From assembly GCA_946626605.1 (NCBI GenBank), contig CAMOUL010000006.1:1-64000 (forward strand): a stretch of DNA of 64,000 nt. The letters run 5' to 3'. The notes under the pieces were generated by a model. The model saw only the letters and a program-made list of their open reading frames with translations. It ran no database searches and was not told the origin of the DNA. Both the position numbers and the translations under genes were made by a program. Shown in pieces: positions 26,161 to 33,640 of the stretch. The DNA is from an uncultured Bacteroidales bacterium. Lineage in GTDB: Bacteria > Bacteroidota > Bacteroidia > Bacteroidales > Paludibacteraceae. Within the stretch, counting starts at the first letter, position 1. The number at the start of each line of letters is the position of its first letter.

Positions 26161-28776
26161 TTATTCTTGATTTTCGTTGTTAGTTTCATCATTCGCATCA
26201 TTTCCATCATTTCCATCATTTCCATCATTTTCACCATTGAGCGCAGCGTCACCATTCTCTTCTTCCTCCTTCGGAACGATACAACCGCTCATGAGCGTGT
26301 CGTTACGTTTCTGGAGCTCGATCAGTTTGACGCCCTGTGCGGCACGACCGGTTTGACGGATCGTCGAGATATCCATGCGGATCGCTGTTCCGGCCTTGGT
26401 GATGAGCATCAGGTCGTCTTCGTCCGTCACACCTTCGATACCAACCAGGTGGCCGGTCTTCTCGGTGATCTCGATGGTCTTAACACCCTTGCCGCCGCGG
26501 TTCGTGATACGATAGATCGGCTCGCCGTTCTCGTCATCCAACGGGGTTCGCTTGCCGAAACCGTTCTCTGAGATAACAAGGATCGTCTTGTCTGTATTCT
26601 TCTCTACACAAACCGTGCCAATTACGCGATCCTGACCGTCTTCTTCCAATGTAATGGCTTTCACACCCGTTGCCGAACGTCCCATCGGACGTACGCCACC
26701 TTCGTTGAAACGTACCACTTTTCCGTTATACGAAGCGACTAACATCTCGCTCTGTCCGTCGGTAAGTGTTACACCGATCAACTCGTCGCCTTCACGCAAA
26801 CCGAGCGCGATGATACCGTTTGCACGCGGACGGCTGTATGCCTCGAGCGTCGTCTTCTTCATGAGTCCGTTCTTGGTGATGAAGATCAGATAGTGGTTCT
26901 CTACGTACTCTTGGTCGTTGAGACCCTTCACGTTGATGCAGGTACGTACTTTATCGCCCTTCTGAAGGTTGATCATATTCTGAATAGCACGGCCTTTGGA
27001 TTGTTTGTTGCCTTCCGGCAGTTCATATACCTTGAGCCAGTACAAACGACCCATCTCGGTGAAGAACATCATCGTCGAGTGCATCGAAGCCTGATGAACG
27101 TACTCGATGAAATCCTGATCACGAGCACTACCGGCTTTCGAACCGATACCGCCGCGTGTCTGCTGACGGAAGTCTGCCAGCGGCGTACGTTTGATATAAC
27201 CGAGGTGCGAAATGGTAATTACCATATCATCGTCGGCATACATATCCTCCGGGTTGAACTCGGTAGCCATCTTCACGATCCGGGTACGACGCTCGTCGCC
27301 GTATTTCTCTTTGATCTCCACAAGCTCTTCGTTGATGACGTCGTAACGCATCTCTTCGCTGGCGAGCAGCTCGTTGAGGTGAGCGATGAGTTTCTCGATC
27401 TCCTCATACTCCTGCTTCAACTCATCGATACGCAGGCCGGTGAGAGCACTCAGACGCATATCTACGATCGCTTTCGACTGCAGGTTGTCCAGGTTGAAAC
27501 GTGCCTCGAGGTTCGCCTGAGCGTCTGCCGGAGTACGGCTGGCACGAATGATACGAACTACCTCGTCGATATTATCTACGGCAATGATCAAGCCCTGTAA
27601 GATATGGGCTTTCTCCTCGGCTTTCTTCAACTCGAATTTCGTACGGCGCGTTACAACGTCCATGCGGTGCTCGATGAAGTAACCGATGAGCTGCTTGAGG
27701 TTCAGCAGCATCGGACGACCCTTCACAAGGGCGATGCTGTTAACCGCGAAACTGGACTGCAGGGCGGTGAACTTATAGAGTTTGTTCAGCACGACCTGTG
27801 CGTTCGCGTCGCGCTTCACGTCGATCACGATACGGATATCGCGCTTCGAGTGATCCTGGATATCGGAGATTCCCTCGATCTTCTTGTCGTTCGCCAGTTC
27901 CGCGATAGCCTTGACGAGTTCGTTCTTCACCACGCCGTACGGCAGTTCGGTGATCACGATGCGCTCACGACCATTGTCGTCCGCCTCGATGTCGGCATTC
28001 GAACGGATGATCACACGGCCACGACCGGTCTCGTAAGCATCCTTCACGCCCTGGTAACCGTAGATCGTACCACCGGTCGGGAAATCCGGAGCCTTGATAT
28101 ACTCCATCAGGTCCTCCACCGTGATCTCCGGGCAGAACTCATCGTGCATGCGCGCCTTAATATTATTGATATACGCGCAGCAGCCGTCGATCACCTCCGA
28201 GAGGTTATGGGTCGGCATGTTCGTCGCCATACCTACGGCTATACCGCTGGCTCCGTTCACCAACAGGTTCGGGAAACGGCAAGGCAGCACCGTCGGCTCT
28301 TTGAGCGAGTCGTCGAAGTTATTCTGCATATCCACGGTATCCTTCTCGATATCACGCAGCATCTCTTCTGCGAGCTTCGAGAGGCGCGCCTCGGTATAAC
28401 GCATCGCAGCAGCACCATCGCCGTCGACAGAACCGAAGTTACCTTGGCCGTCTACCAGGCAATAACGCATCGCCCAGGGCTGCGCCATACGCACCAGCGT
28501 ACCGTAGATAGAACTGTCACCGTGCGGGTGATACTTACCCATTACCTCACCGACGATACGTGCAGATTTCTTGGTCGGCTTGTCGCTCGTGTTACCGAGT
28601 TCATTCATACCGAACAGCACACGGCGGTGAACAGGCTTGAAACCATCGCGCACATCAGGCAGCGCACGACTTACGATCACAGACATCGAGTAGTCGATAT
28701 ACGAGGATTTCATTTCCTCATCAATCTTCACCGGAATAATGTGATCATTCTTGATAATCTCGTTGTTTTCTTCCAT
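26161..28776 (-). CDS. gyrA: DNA gyrase subunit A
   Basis: Catalytic subunit that cuts and rejoins DNA through Tyr127 (AAAMRYTEARL). The 871 residues comprise the breakage-reunion domain (about 1-500) and the beta-pinwheel C-terminal domain, whose GyrA box appears as the QQTRGGIGSKAG stretch. In the quinolone-resistance region (HPHGDSSIYGTL, about 83-94) the Ser equivalent to E. coli Ser83 is kept (Ser88), but the position equivalent to Asp87 is Gly92. The acidic tail is repeat-encoded (GNDGNDGND from a 9-base array). A leader with two hairpins and a promoter lie upstream. Confidence 0.97.
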   Translation of the reverse strand: MEENNEIIKNDHIIPVKIDEEMKSSYIDYSMSVIVSRALPDVRDGFKPVHRRVLFGMNELGNTSDKPTKKSARIVGEVMGKYHPHGDSSIYGTLVRMAQPWAMRYCLVDGQGNFGSVDGDGAAAMRYTEARLSKLAEEMLRDIEKDTVDMQNNFDDSLKEPTVLPCRFPNLLVNGASGIAVGMATNMPTHNLSEVIDGCCAYINNIKARMHDEFCPEITVEDLMEYIKAPDFPTGGTIYGYQGVKDAYETGRGRVIIRSNADIEADDNGRERIVITELPYGVVKNELVKAIAELANDKKIEGISDIQDHSKRDIRIVIDVKRDANAQVVLNKLYKFTALQSSFAVNSIALVKGRPMLLNLKQLIGYFIEHRMDVVTRRTKFELKKAEEKAHILQGLIIAVDNIDEVVRIIRASRTPADAQANLEARFNLDNLQSKAIVDMRLSALTGLRIDELKQEYEEIEKLIAHLNELLASEEMRYDVINEELVEIKEKYGDERRTRIVKMATEFNPEDMYADDDMVITISHLGYIKRTPLADFRQQTRGGIGSKAGSARDQDFIEYVHQASMHSTMMFFTEMGRLYWLKVYELPEGNKQSKGRAIQNMINLQKGDKVRTCINVKGLNDQEYVENHYLIFITKNGLMKKTTLEAYSRPRANGIIALGLREGDELIGVTLTDGQSEMLVASYNGKVVRFNEGGVRPMGRSATGVKAITLEEDGQDRVIGTVCVEKNTDKTILVISENGFGKRTPLDDENGEPIYRITNRGGKGVKTIEITEKTGHLVGIEGVTDEDDLMLITKAGTAIRMDISTIRQTGRAAQGVKLIELQKRNDTLMSGCIVPKEEEENGDAALNGENDGNDGNDGNDANDETNNENQE
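26186..26237. repeat. 9-base array in the gyrA 3' end (Gly-Asn-Asp codons)
   Basis: Four to five copies of CATCATTTC (minus strand GAAATGATG) encode GNDGNDGND plus variants in the GyrA tail. The unit is close to those in queH at 32620-32680 and 32917-32985. Confidence 0.9.
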
Positions 28777-28876
28777 TGTTATAATAGTTTTGTTATATCA
28801 TTTACCTTACATTCGAACCCTTCCCGAAGGGCTTTCAAGGGTTCGCCCTCTAAAAACCGGAGCCGCTTTGCGGCTG
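28777..28876 (-). promoter_or_regulatory. Structured 5' leader of gyrA
   Basis: The roughly 95-base untranslated region can form a hairpin at its very 5' end (AGCCGC ttt GCGGCT, 28861-28875) and a second one, GAACCCTT (28815-28822) with AAGGGTTC (28837-28844). Both lie between the promoter and the start codon and may affect stability or expression of gyrA; neither is followed by a T run. Confidence 0.55.
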
Positions 28877-28907
28877 CAAAATTACTGCTTTTTTTTGACA
28901 TATGCAA
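28877..28907 (-). promoter_or_regulatory. Bacteroidetes-type promoter of gyrA
   Basis: Minus-strand TTG (28907-28905) within TTGCATATGTC, 20 bases, then TAATTTTG (28884-28877). Confidence 0.85.
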
Positions 28908-28910
28908 GCG

Positions 28911-29330
28911 TTTGGCTTATTTTTTTGCTTTTTTACGCATTTTCCTTAAAATTCGACATCCCCTCGATAGAAAAGCGCCATGCGCTCAAATCGCAAATAA
29001 ATGCCCTTTCTGCCCCTTTCCATATCTCCCCCGCGCGCGACTATATGCGCTCGCTATGCGTGCATGCACTCTATTTCTCCCCTTCTTCCCTCGTTTATTT
29101 CTTTTCCCTCGCTTCCTTTGTATGGAACTCGCGGCATAGGCGGTTTAGCCCCTCGTTGGCGCTCCTTCCCATTTTCTCTCTGCTGCGCCATGTATTCGCC
29201 CTCGCGTCTCGCGCAAGCGCTTCGCCCGCCCGCTTCGGTCTCAATGCGGGTGTAGTACTTTCCTTCGAGGAGCGTCAGCTCCGCTTTTCTTCGTATTCCG
29301 TCAAATATCATTCGACATTTTTTTCATAGA
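28911..29330. other. Intergenic pyrimidine-rich stretch, no supported gene
   Basis: About 420 bases between the gyrA promoter and the DUF4160 promoter. The plus strand is strongly C/T-rich in the middle (about 28995-29115). An 85-codon frame on the minus strand (29054-29311) has Arg/Glu-rich low-complexity sequence, no family motif and no convincing start signal, so I do not call it. Otherwise I see nothing definite. Confidence 0.5.
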
Positions 29331-29345
29331 AAAATCTCCATTTTC

Positions 29346-29376
29346 TTGCATATATCAAAAATTTTCTGTAATTTTG
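29346..29376 (+). promoter_or_regulatory. Bacteroidetes-type promoter of the DUF4160/DUF2442 pair
   Basis: TTG (29346-29348) within TTGCATATATC, 20 bases, then TAATTTTG (29369-29376), ending 28 bases before the DUF4160 start. Confidence 0.87.
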
Positions 29377-29404
29377 CAGCGCAAAATCAAAATATCAAAC
29401 TTTT

Positions 29405-29662
29405 ATGCCGGAAATTAGTTCTTTTTATGGAATAGTCATTTACATGTACATGAGTGAGCATAACCCTCCTCATTTCCATGTGAAGTACCAAGGCTATGAA
29501 GCCACTATTACCATCCAAGATGGTGTTGTCACGGGCTCGCTGCCGCGACGCGCGTTGCGATTGGTCTATGAGTGGCTCGACCAACATCAAGAAGAACTGA
29601 TGGCTAATTGGGAGCGTTTGGGGAAATCTGAGGCTCCGATGAAAATCAATCCATTACAATAA
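29405..29662 (+). CDS. DUF4160 family protein, toxin-antitoxin-like pair member
   Basis: Small protein of 85 residues with the DUF4160 signature: an N-terminal strand, then HNPPHFHVKYQGYEATI (His-rich PPHFH core) and a C-terminal helix ending ERLGKSEAPMKINPLQ. DUF4160 genes usually sit directly before DUF2442 genes, as here, and the pair is often listed among putative toxin-antitoxin modules. I know of no proven activity. The PPHFHV core suggests metal or nucleic acid contact only by inference. Confidence 0.88.
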   Translation: MPEISSFYGIVIYMYMSEHNPPHFHVKYQGYEATITIQDGVVTGSLPRRALRLVYEWLDQHQEELMANWERLGKSEAPMKINPLQ

Positions 29663-29700
29663 AAGTAATCTTGCCCTTATGGCAAGGAAAGGAGGCTATT

Positions 29701-29946
29701 ATGACGAATCCGATTTTAAAAGTGGTAAATGCGACTTATGTTCGCGACCATATTTTGCGCCTTTCATTTAATGATGGGGCTGTTAAGTTGGTGGACTTTT
29801 GGCCTCTGGCTCAGAAAGGTATATGTGTCAAGTTGCAAGACTTGAATTATTTCCGTTCTTTTACGCTAGATCCATTTACTGTGGATTGGTCTAATGAAAT
29901 CGGCTTTGCTCCTGAATATCTTTACGAGATAGGTAAGGTCGCCTAA
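29701..29946 (+). CDS. DUF2442 family protein, partner of DUF4160
   Basis: 81 residues from ATG at 29701, chosen over an in-frame ATG at 29671 because GGAGG lies 7 bases before it (one of the few Shine-Dalgarno-like sites in the window) and MTNPILKVVNA is the usual opening. The DUF2442 fold is shown by LRLSFNDGAVKLVDFWPL and FTLDPFTVDWSNEIGFAPEYLYE. It probably acts with DUF4160. Lower GC than neighbouring housekeeping genes suggests the pair arrived by transfer. Confidence 0.9.
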   Translation: MTNPILKVVNATYVRDHILRLSFNDGAVKLVDFWPLAQKGICVKLQDLNYFRSFTLDPFTVDWSNEIGFAPEYLYEIGKVA

Positions 29947-30020
29947 AATAATGCTGGCCTTGACAGCATAACAATTAAAGCAAGGACATATTGATTTTTC
30001 GCGTTTGCGATTTATTTTGT

Positions 30021-30137
30021 TGCTTCAGAATGTAGGAAGTTCAATAAGTAACAACAGAAATAAGTCAGCGAACGCCCATAGCGTATACTTGGGCGTGACT
30101 TATCGTTGTTACAGGCAATTCCTACAGCCTTGAAGCA
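30021..30137. repeat. 117-base imperfect palindrome between DUF2442 and the TonB gene
   Basis: Nested pairs run from the outside in: TGCTTCA/TGAAGCA, TGTAGGAA/TTCCTACA, GTAACAAC/GTTGTTAC, AATAAGTCA/TGACTTATC-type, ACGCCCA/TGGGCGT, with a loop near 30080-30088. The whole could form one long hairpin in RNA or a cruciform in DNA. Confidence 0.8.
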
Positions 30138-30178
30138 GATAAGGAACGTCCATTTTTGAAAACTAAAGTACCACCATA

Positions 30179-31681
30179 ATGAAAAAGTTATTTCTATTGT
30201 TTACAATTGTCTTTTTGTACATTACCCGCGTTCAAGCGGATGGTATTAAAACGTATATTGAAGATGTCTCGGGCCCAGTAAAGAAAGTGACAGTGACTAG
30301 CAAGCAAGCTGGAATGATGCGAAATTGGGTATATTGGTATGATACTGCTGGCCGACTAATAGAAGAAGCATATTTACGCGATGGAAAACCTGATGATGAT
30401 TGCTTTGTGCGTCAGTACATGAGCAATGATTCCTATGCAGATTATTTTTATAACGAACTAGGATTCATCGACGGTTGTTATCGTTTGACGCAATTAGACT
30501 CATTGGGTAATAAAACGTATTCTATTCGTTTTAAGGATGGAAAATTATGGACTAAAGATTCTATTGTCTATAACGAACAAGGGAAGGAAATTGAGTGCTA
30601 TTCATTGAAAGATAGTGTTCTTACGTTGCGATATACATATGAATACGATTCGTTAGGCAGATTGTATGCAAGACATTTCCCCCGTTTAGGCAATAAGGCA
30701 ATGGACAAATATGAATATCTTGATAACGGGAATTATATTAAGTATCACTATGATAAAGACGGGAAGAAATCATATGCAAAGCATATTTTCAACAAGCAAG
30801 GTATAAGAGTAAAGGTGGTAGAATCGATAGCGCAACAAAAATTATATTTTAAAAAATTTGACGAACACGGAAACTGGACACTTTGGAGGCATATATTTGA
30901 TTCCCCAATGGGTCAATTCGATTATACATATGAGCGCAATATAGAGTACTATGCCCCCGAAGAAAACGATACCGTCTATTTGTCGGCAGAACAACTCCCT
31001 GAGTTTCCTGGCGGACAACAGCTGATGTTTCAGTATATTGTAGATAACGTAAAATATCCCACTGAAGCACGTATAAAAGGTATTCAAGGACGTACTGTTT
31101 GTCAGTTTGTAGTCAATAAAAGTGGAGAGTTAACAGACGTTAAAATCGTTAAGTCTTCTGGTAACATCGATTTGGATAACGAAGCTATTCGAGTTATATG
31201 TTCTATGCCGAAATGGAAACCTGGTCGTTCTGCCGGTGAAATTGTAAGAGTCAAATATACAGTTCCGGTGACTTTTAAGATTGCAACTTCTGATTGGCAA
31301 AATGACTCAATAATAGTCATAGATGGCGATACTACTATTAAGACCATTGTTGAAAAGATGCCGGAATTTCCAGGTGGCCGACAAGCTCTCTTCTACTATT
31401 TGAGCACTACTGTTACATATCCGCTGATAGCTCAAGAAAATGGCATTCAAGGAACTTCTGTTGTACAGTTCGTGATAAATCAAGATGGATCTATTTCTGA
31501 TGTAACAATTCTTCGTTCGGCCGGAGAAACCTCGCTTGACAACGAGGCTATGCGGGTGATTCGCTTGATGCCAAATTGGAGTCCGGGGATATTGAAGGGA
31601 AAACCGGTACGTGTCATGTATACGATTCCTGTTCACTTCCGCATAACTGACCTACCGAATACTCCTAAAAAGAGTAACTAG
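30179..31681 (+). CDS. Secreted protein with two TonB C-terminal domains
   Basis: 500 residues with an N-terminal signal peptide (to about residue 20) but no clear transmembrane anchor. Residues about 30-265 contain antitoxin-like YD/MORN-type strand repeats (IYWYDTAGRL, YEYDSLGRL). Two TonB C-terminal domains follow: about 280-370 (LPEFPGGQQLMFQYI, then IDLDNEAIRVI and PKWKPGRSAG) and about 400-490 (MPEFPGGRQALFYYL, SLDNEAMRVI, PNWSPGILKG). Duplicate TonB domains may contact receptors or peptidoglycan in the periplasm. Codon use is distinctly AT-rich compared with flanking genes, suggesting transfer. Confidence 0.82.
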   Translation: MKKLFLLFTIVFLYITRVQADGIKTYIEDVSGPVKKVTVTSKQAGMMRNWVYWYDTAGRLIEEAYLRDGKPDDDCFVRQYMSNDSYADYFYNELGFIDGCYRLTQLDSLGNKTYSIRFKDGKLWTKDSIVYNEQGKEIECYSLKDSVLTLRYTYEYDSLGRLYARHFPRLGNKAMDKYEYLDNGNYIKYHYDKDGKKSYAKHIFNKQGIRVKVVESIAQQKLYFKKFDEHGNWTLWRHIFDSPMGQFDYTYERNIEYYAPEENDTVYLSAEQLPEFPGGQQLMFQYIVDNVKYPTEARIKGIQGRTVCQFVVNKSGELTDVKIVKSSGNIDLDNEAIRVICSMPKWKPGRSAGEIVRVKYTVPVTFKIATSDWQNDSIIVIDGDTTIKTIVEKMPEFPGGRQALFYYLSTTVTYPLIAQENGIQGTSVVQFVINQDGSISDVTILRSAGETSLDNEAMRVIRLMPNWSPGILKGKPVRVMYTIPVHFRITDLPNTPKKSN

Positions 31682-31689
31682 TAAACTAA

Positions 31690-32110
31690 CACTCGTTCAT
31701 TTGCCGAGATTTTATCCGGTCCCCCCTTTCGTTAAGTTCGCGAGTCGTCAGCCTCGCGTCCTTTTTCTCTCATTCTCCTTATCTCCTCCCCTTCCTCGAT
31801 TCTCTTTCATTCATTCTCCTCTCTTGTCTCCTTATCTCCCCTCTTACCTCCATTCCATTTTCTCACCTCCACTCTCTTATCTCCTCTCTTTTTTCTTATC
31901 TCCTCTCTTTCCTCCACTCCCTTTTCTTTCCTCCATCTCCCCTCTCTTTCCTCCATTCTCCTCTCTTTCCTCCGTTCCCCTTTCCTCCATTCCCATTTCT
32001 CCCCATTTCCATTTCTCCCCATTTCCATTTCTCCCCATTTCCATTTCTCTCCATTTCCATTTCTCTCCATTTCCATTTCTCTCCATTTCCATTTCTCTCC
32101 ATTTCCAACT
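31690..32110. repeat. Long polypyrimidine tract with 16-base tandem repeats
   Basis: About 400 bases nearly free of purines on the plus strand. From about 31987 to 32107 a 16-base unit (CCATTTCCATTTCTCT and variants) repeats about seven times. Open frames crossing it on either strand are low-complexity artefacts. Mirror-symmetric stretches could favour triplex DNA. Confidence 0.8.
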
Positions 32111-32143
32111 CCCTCTTCATACCCCGTTATACCTTTAGTATAT

Positions 32144-32209
32144 GATTAGTACACGATTAGTAGGTTATTAGTAGGTTATTAGTAGGTGATTAGTAGGTTA
32201 TTAGTAGGT
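32144..32209. repeat. 11-base tandem array, unit TATTAGTAGGT
   Basis: Six copies of an 11-base unit (T/GATTAGTAGGT, first copy ending ACAC) directly after the polypyrimidine tract. Confidence 0.88.
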
Positions 32210-32340
32210 TATAATTGGAATCATCACATCGCCATCAACAAACGTTCCAACTATATCAGCACTCTAAAAAATAGAAATTAACTAATTGGAAGATTTAATA
32301 TTCCAAAAGGCAGTTTTGTATTTTTTTGTATAAAAAATTC

Positions 32341-32371
32341 TTGCATATCTCAAAAAAATGTTGTACCTTTG
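32341..32371 (+). promoter_or_regulatory. Bacteroidetes-type promoter of queH
   Basis: TTG (32341-32343) within TTGCATATCTC, 20 bases, then TACCTTTG (32364-32371). It overlaps an upstream ATG at 32358, which rules out that ATG as the start. Confidence 0.87.
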
Positions 32372-32390
32372 CCGCGCTTTTTGTACATCT

Positions 32391-33152
32391 ATGGCGAAAC
32401 AACCGGCAATAGTAGTTCCTGAGGGATGTAGGCGCGTGCTGCTGCATGCGTGCTGTGCGCCCTGCTCCAGCGCCATCGTGGAATGGCTGCTGGCGCATGC
32501 GATAGAGCCGGTGATCTATTACTACAACCCCAATATCTACCCGCAGGCGGAATATGAGATACGGAAGAACGAATCGAAACGACATGCGGAGAGCCTCGGA
32601 ATACGATGGATCGATGGAGATGGGAATGATGGGAATGATGGGAATGATGGGAATGATGGGAATGATGGGAATGATGGATGGCAGCGCTCGCACGACGCAT
32701 GGCGGCATGATATTTGTGGCGGTTTAGAACCGAGCAAGATACTCCATGCGGCTATGGAACCGGAACGAGGAAAGCGATGCGAGTTATGTTTTTACCATCG
32801 GCTGTTGCAAACAGCGCGCAAAGCGCAGGAGTTAGGGATCGAATGGTTCGCCACCACCCTCGCCTCTTCGCGATGGAAGAACCTGGAGCAGATAAACGCA
32901 GCAGGCAAAGCGGCTGCGAATGATGTAAATGGTGGGAATGATGGGAATGATGGAAATGATGGAAATGATGGAAATGGTGAAAATGCTATCCGTTTTTGGG
33001 CGCAGAACTGGCGGAAAGACGGATTACAAGAACGAAGAAACCAATTACTGAAAGAATATGAATTTTACAATCAAACGTATTGCGGCTGCGAGTTTAGTAT
33101 GCATCCTGCTGATCGGAATGATCGCTTGCAGCGAGAAGAACACGCCGGATAA
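32391..33152 (+). CDS. queH: Epoxyqueuosine reductase QueH with two Gly-Asn-Asp insertions
   Basis: Catalyses the last step of queuosine synthesis in tRNA (epoxyqueuosine to queuosine). 253 residues from 32391; the upstream ATG at 32358 lies inside the promoter. Conserved cysteines are seen in LLHACCAPCSS (about 15-25), RCELCFYHRL, and near the end in YCGCEFSM; TTLASSRWKN is also typical. Two separate 9-base arrays insert runs of GND (about residues 78-97 and 177-198). Both keep the frame and core motifs are intact, so the enzyme may still work. The last 31 codons overlap a small lipoprotein gene in another frame. Confidence 0.9.
   Translation: MAKQPAIVVPEGCRRVLLHACCAPCSSAIVEWLLAHAIEPVIYYYNPNIYPQAEYEIRKNESKRHAESLGIRWIDGDGNDGNDGNDGNDGNDGNDGWQRSHDAWRHDICGGLEPSKILHAAMEPERGKRCELCFYHRLLQTARKAQELGIEWFATTLASSRWKNLEQINAAGKAAANDVNGGNDGNDGNDGNDGNGENAIRFWAQNWRKDGLQERRNQLLKEYEFYNQTYCGCEFSMHPADRNDRLQREEHAG
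32620..32680. repeat. 9-base array in queH, first insertion
   Basis: Six copies of GGGAATGAT encode GNDGND repeats between the nucleotide-binding half and the CGGLEPS region. Confidence 0.93.
32917..32985. repeat. 9-base array in queH, second insertion
   Basis: About six copies of GGAAATGAT / GGGAATGAT after the TTLASSRWKN region. Units have begun to diverge (AAATG in some). Confidence 0.92.
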
Positions 33153-33210
33153 CCTCAGCGGCGGTTCGTCGGTAAGCCTAAGTAACTATAGTTCCAATAG
33201 CGGCTGGTAA
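33058..33210 (+). CDS. Small lipoprotein of 50 residues overlapping queH
   Basis: An ATG at 33058 opens a 50-codon frame ending TAA at 33210, in a different frame from queH, whose stop is at 33152. It encodes a textbook lipoprotein signal: two basic residues (KR), a hydrophobic core (AAASLVCILLIG), and lipobox GMIAC with Cys24. The mature part of about 27 residues is Ser/Asn/Gly-rich. It sits one base before the 142-residue secreted protein (ATG at 33212), so the two may be co-translated. Function unknown; too short for routine gene callers. Confidence 0.72.
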   Translation: MNFTIKRIAAASLVCILLIGMIACSEKNTPDNLSGGSSVSLSNYSSNSGW

Positions 33211-33211
33211 T

Positions 33212-33640
33212 ATGAAAAAGTATCTATATATGCTGGTTGGTTTGCTGGTAGCAAGCACAGCGATGGCTCAGAGCCTGTTGACGCCGGAGCAACTGGCGAA
33301 GCGAGAGAAAAGGAAGAACCTGACGGTGAAGGAATGGAACACGGATTCGAAGACCAAGACGCGTTGGTTGGATCACGTGAAGGTATATGATGCGCAAGGA
33401 CGCTGCATTGAGGAGATCGAGTACGCGAGTTATGGTCAACGCAGCCGCGTCACCTCCACGTACGACGACGTGACGGGAAAAGTAGTCGAAGAAGTGGAAT
33501 ACAACGATCGCAACAAACCCGTCCGTATTCGTAAATACGAATGGAATGCCGACGGAACGAAAGCCAAACAGTATAACTACTTACCGAATGGTAAGCTCTA
33601 CTCCATCAAGGTCTTTGAGTATATCTTTAGCGATAAGTGA
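33212..33640 (+). CDS. Small secreted protein with strand repeats
   Basis: 142 residues, signal peptide 1-19 (ending TAMAQ). The mature chain shows alternating strand/turn units such as VKVYDAQGRCIEEIEY, STYDDVTGKVVEEVEY and RKYEWNADGTKAKQYNY, resembling the wide group of MORN/YD-like beta-sheet repeats. The first half of the 500-residue TonB gene at 30.2 kb has similar units. Function unknown. Its 3' end probably overlaps the start of the VTC gene. Confidence 0.75.
   Translation: MKKYLYMLVGLLVASTAMAQSLLTPEQLAKREKRKNLTVKEWNTDSKTKTRWLDHVKVYDAQGRCIEEIEYASYGQRSRVTSTYDDVTGKVVEEVEYNDRNKPVRIRKYEWNADGTKAKQYNYLPNGKLYSIKVFEYIFSDK

Noticed and set aside
26160..26255. Longer TPR-protein start at 26255
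   Set aside because: Adds antisense repeat residues (MMEMMEMM) and overlaps gyrA; 26159 gives a signal peptide.
27604..29139. 511-codon plus-strand frame opposite gyrA
   Set aside because: Antisense shadow of gyrA codon bias, with His/Arg/Thr-rich sequence and no motif.
29054..29311. 85-codon minus-strand frame in the gyrA to DUF4160 gap
   Set aside because: Arg/Glu/Gly-rich composition matches a purine-rich strand rather than a protein; no promoter or homologue recognised.
31701..32138. Open frame of 145 codons across the polypyrimidine tract, and three frames on the opposite strand
   Set aside because: Ser/Pro/Phe or Glu/Lys/Met low-complexity sequence produced by repeats; no start signal and no family motif.
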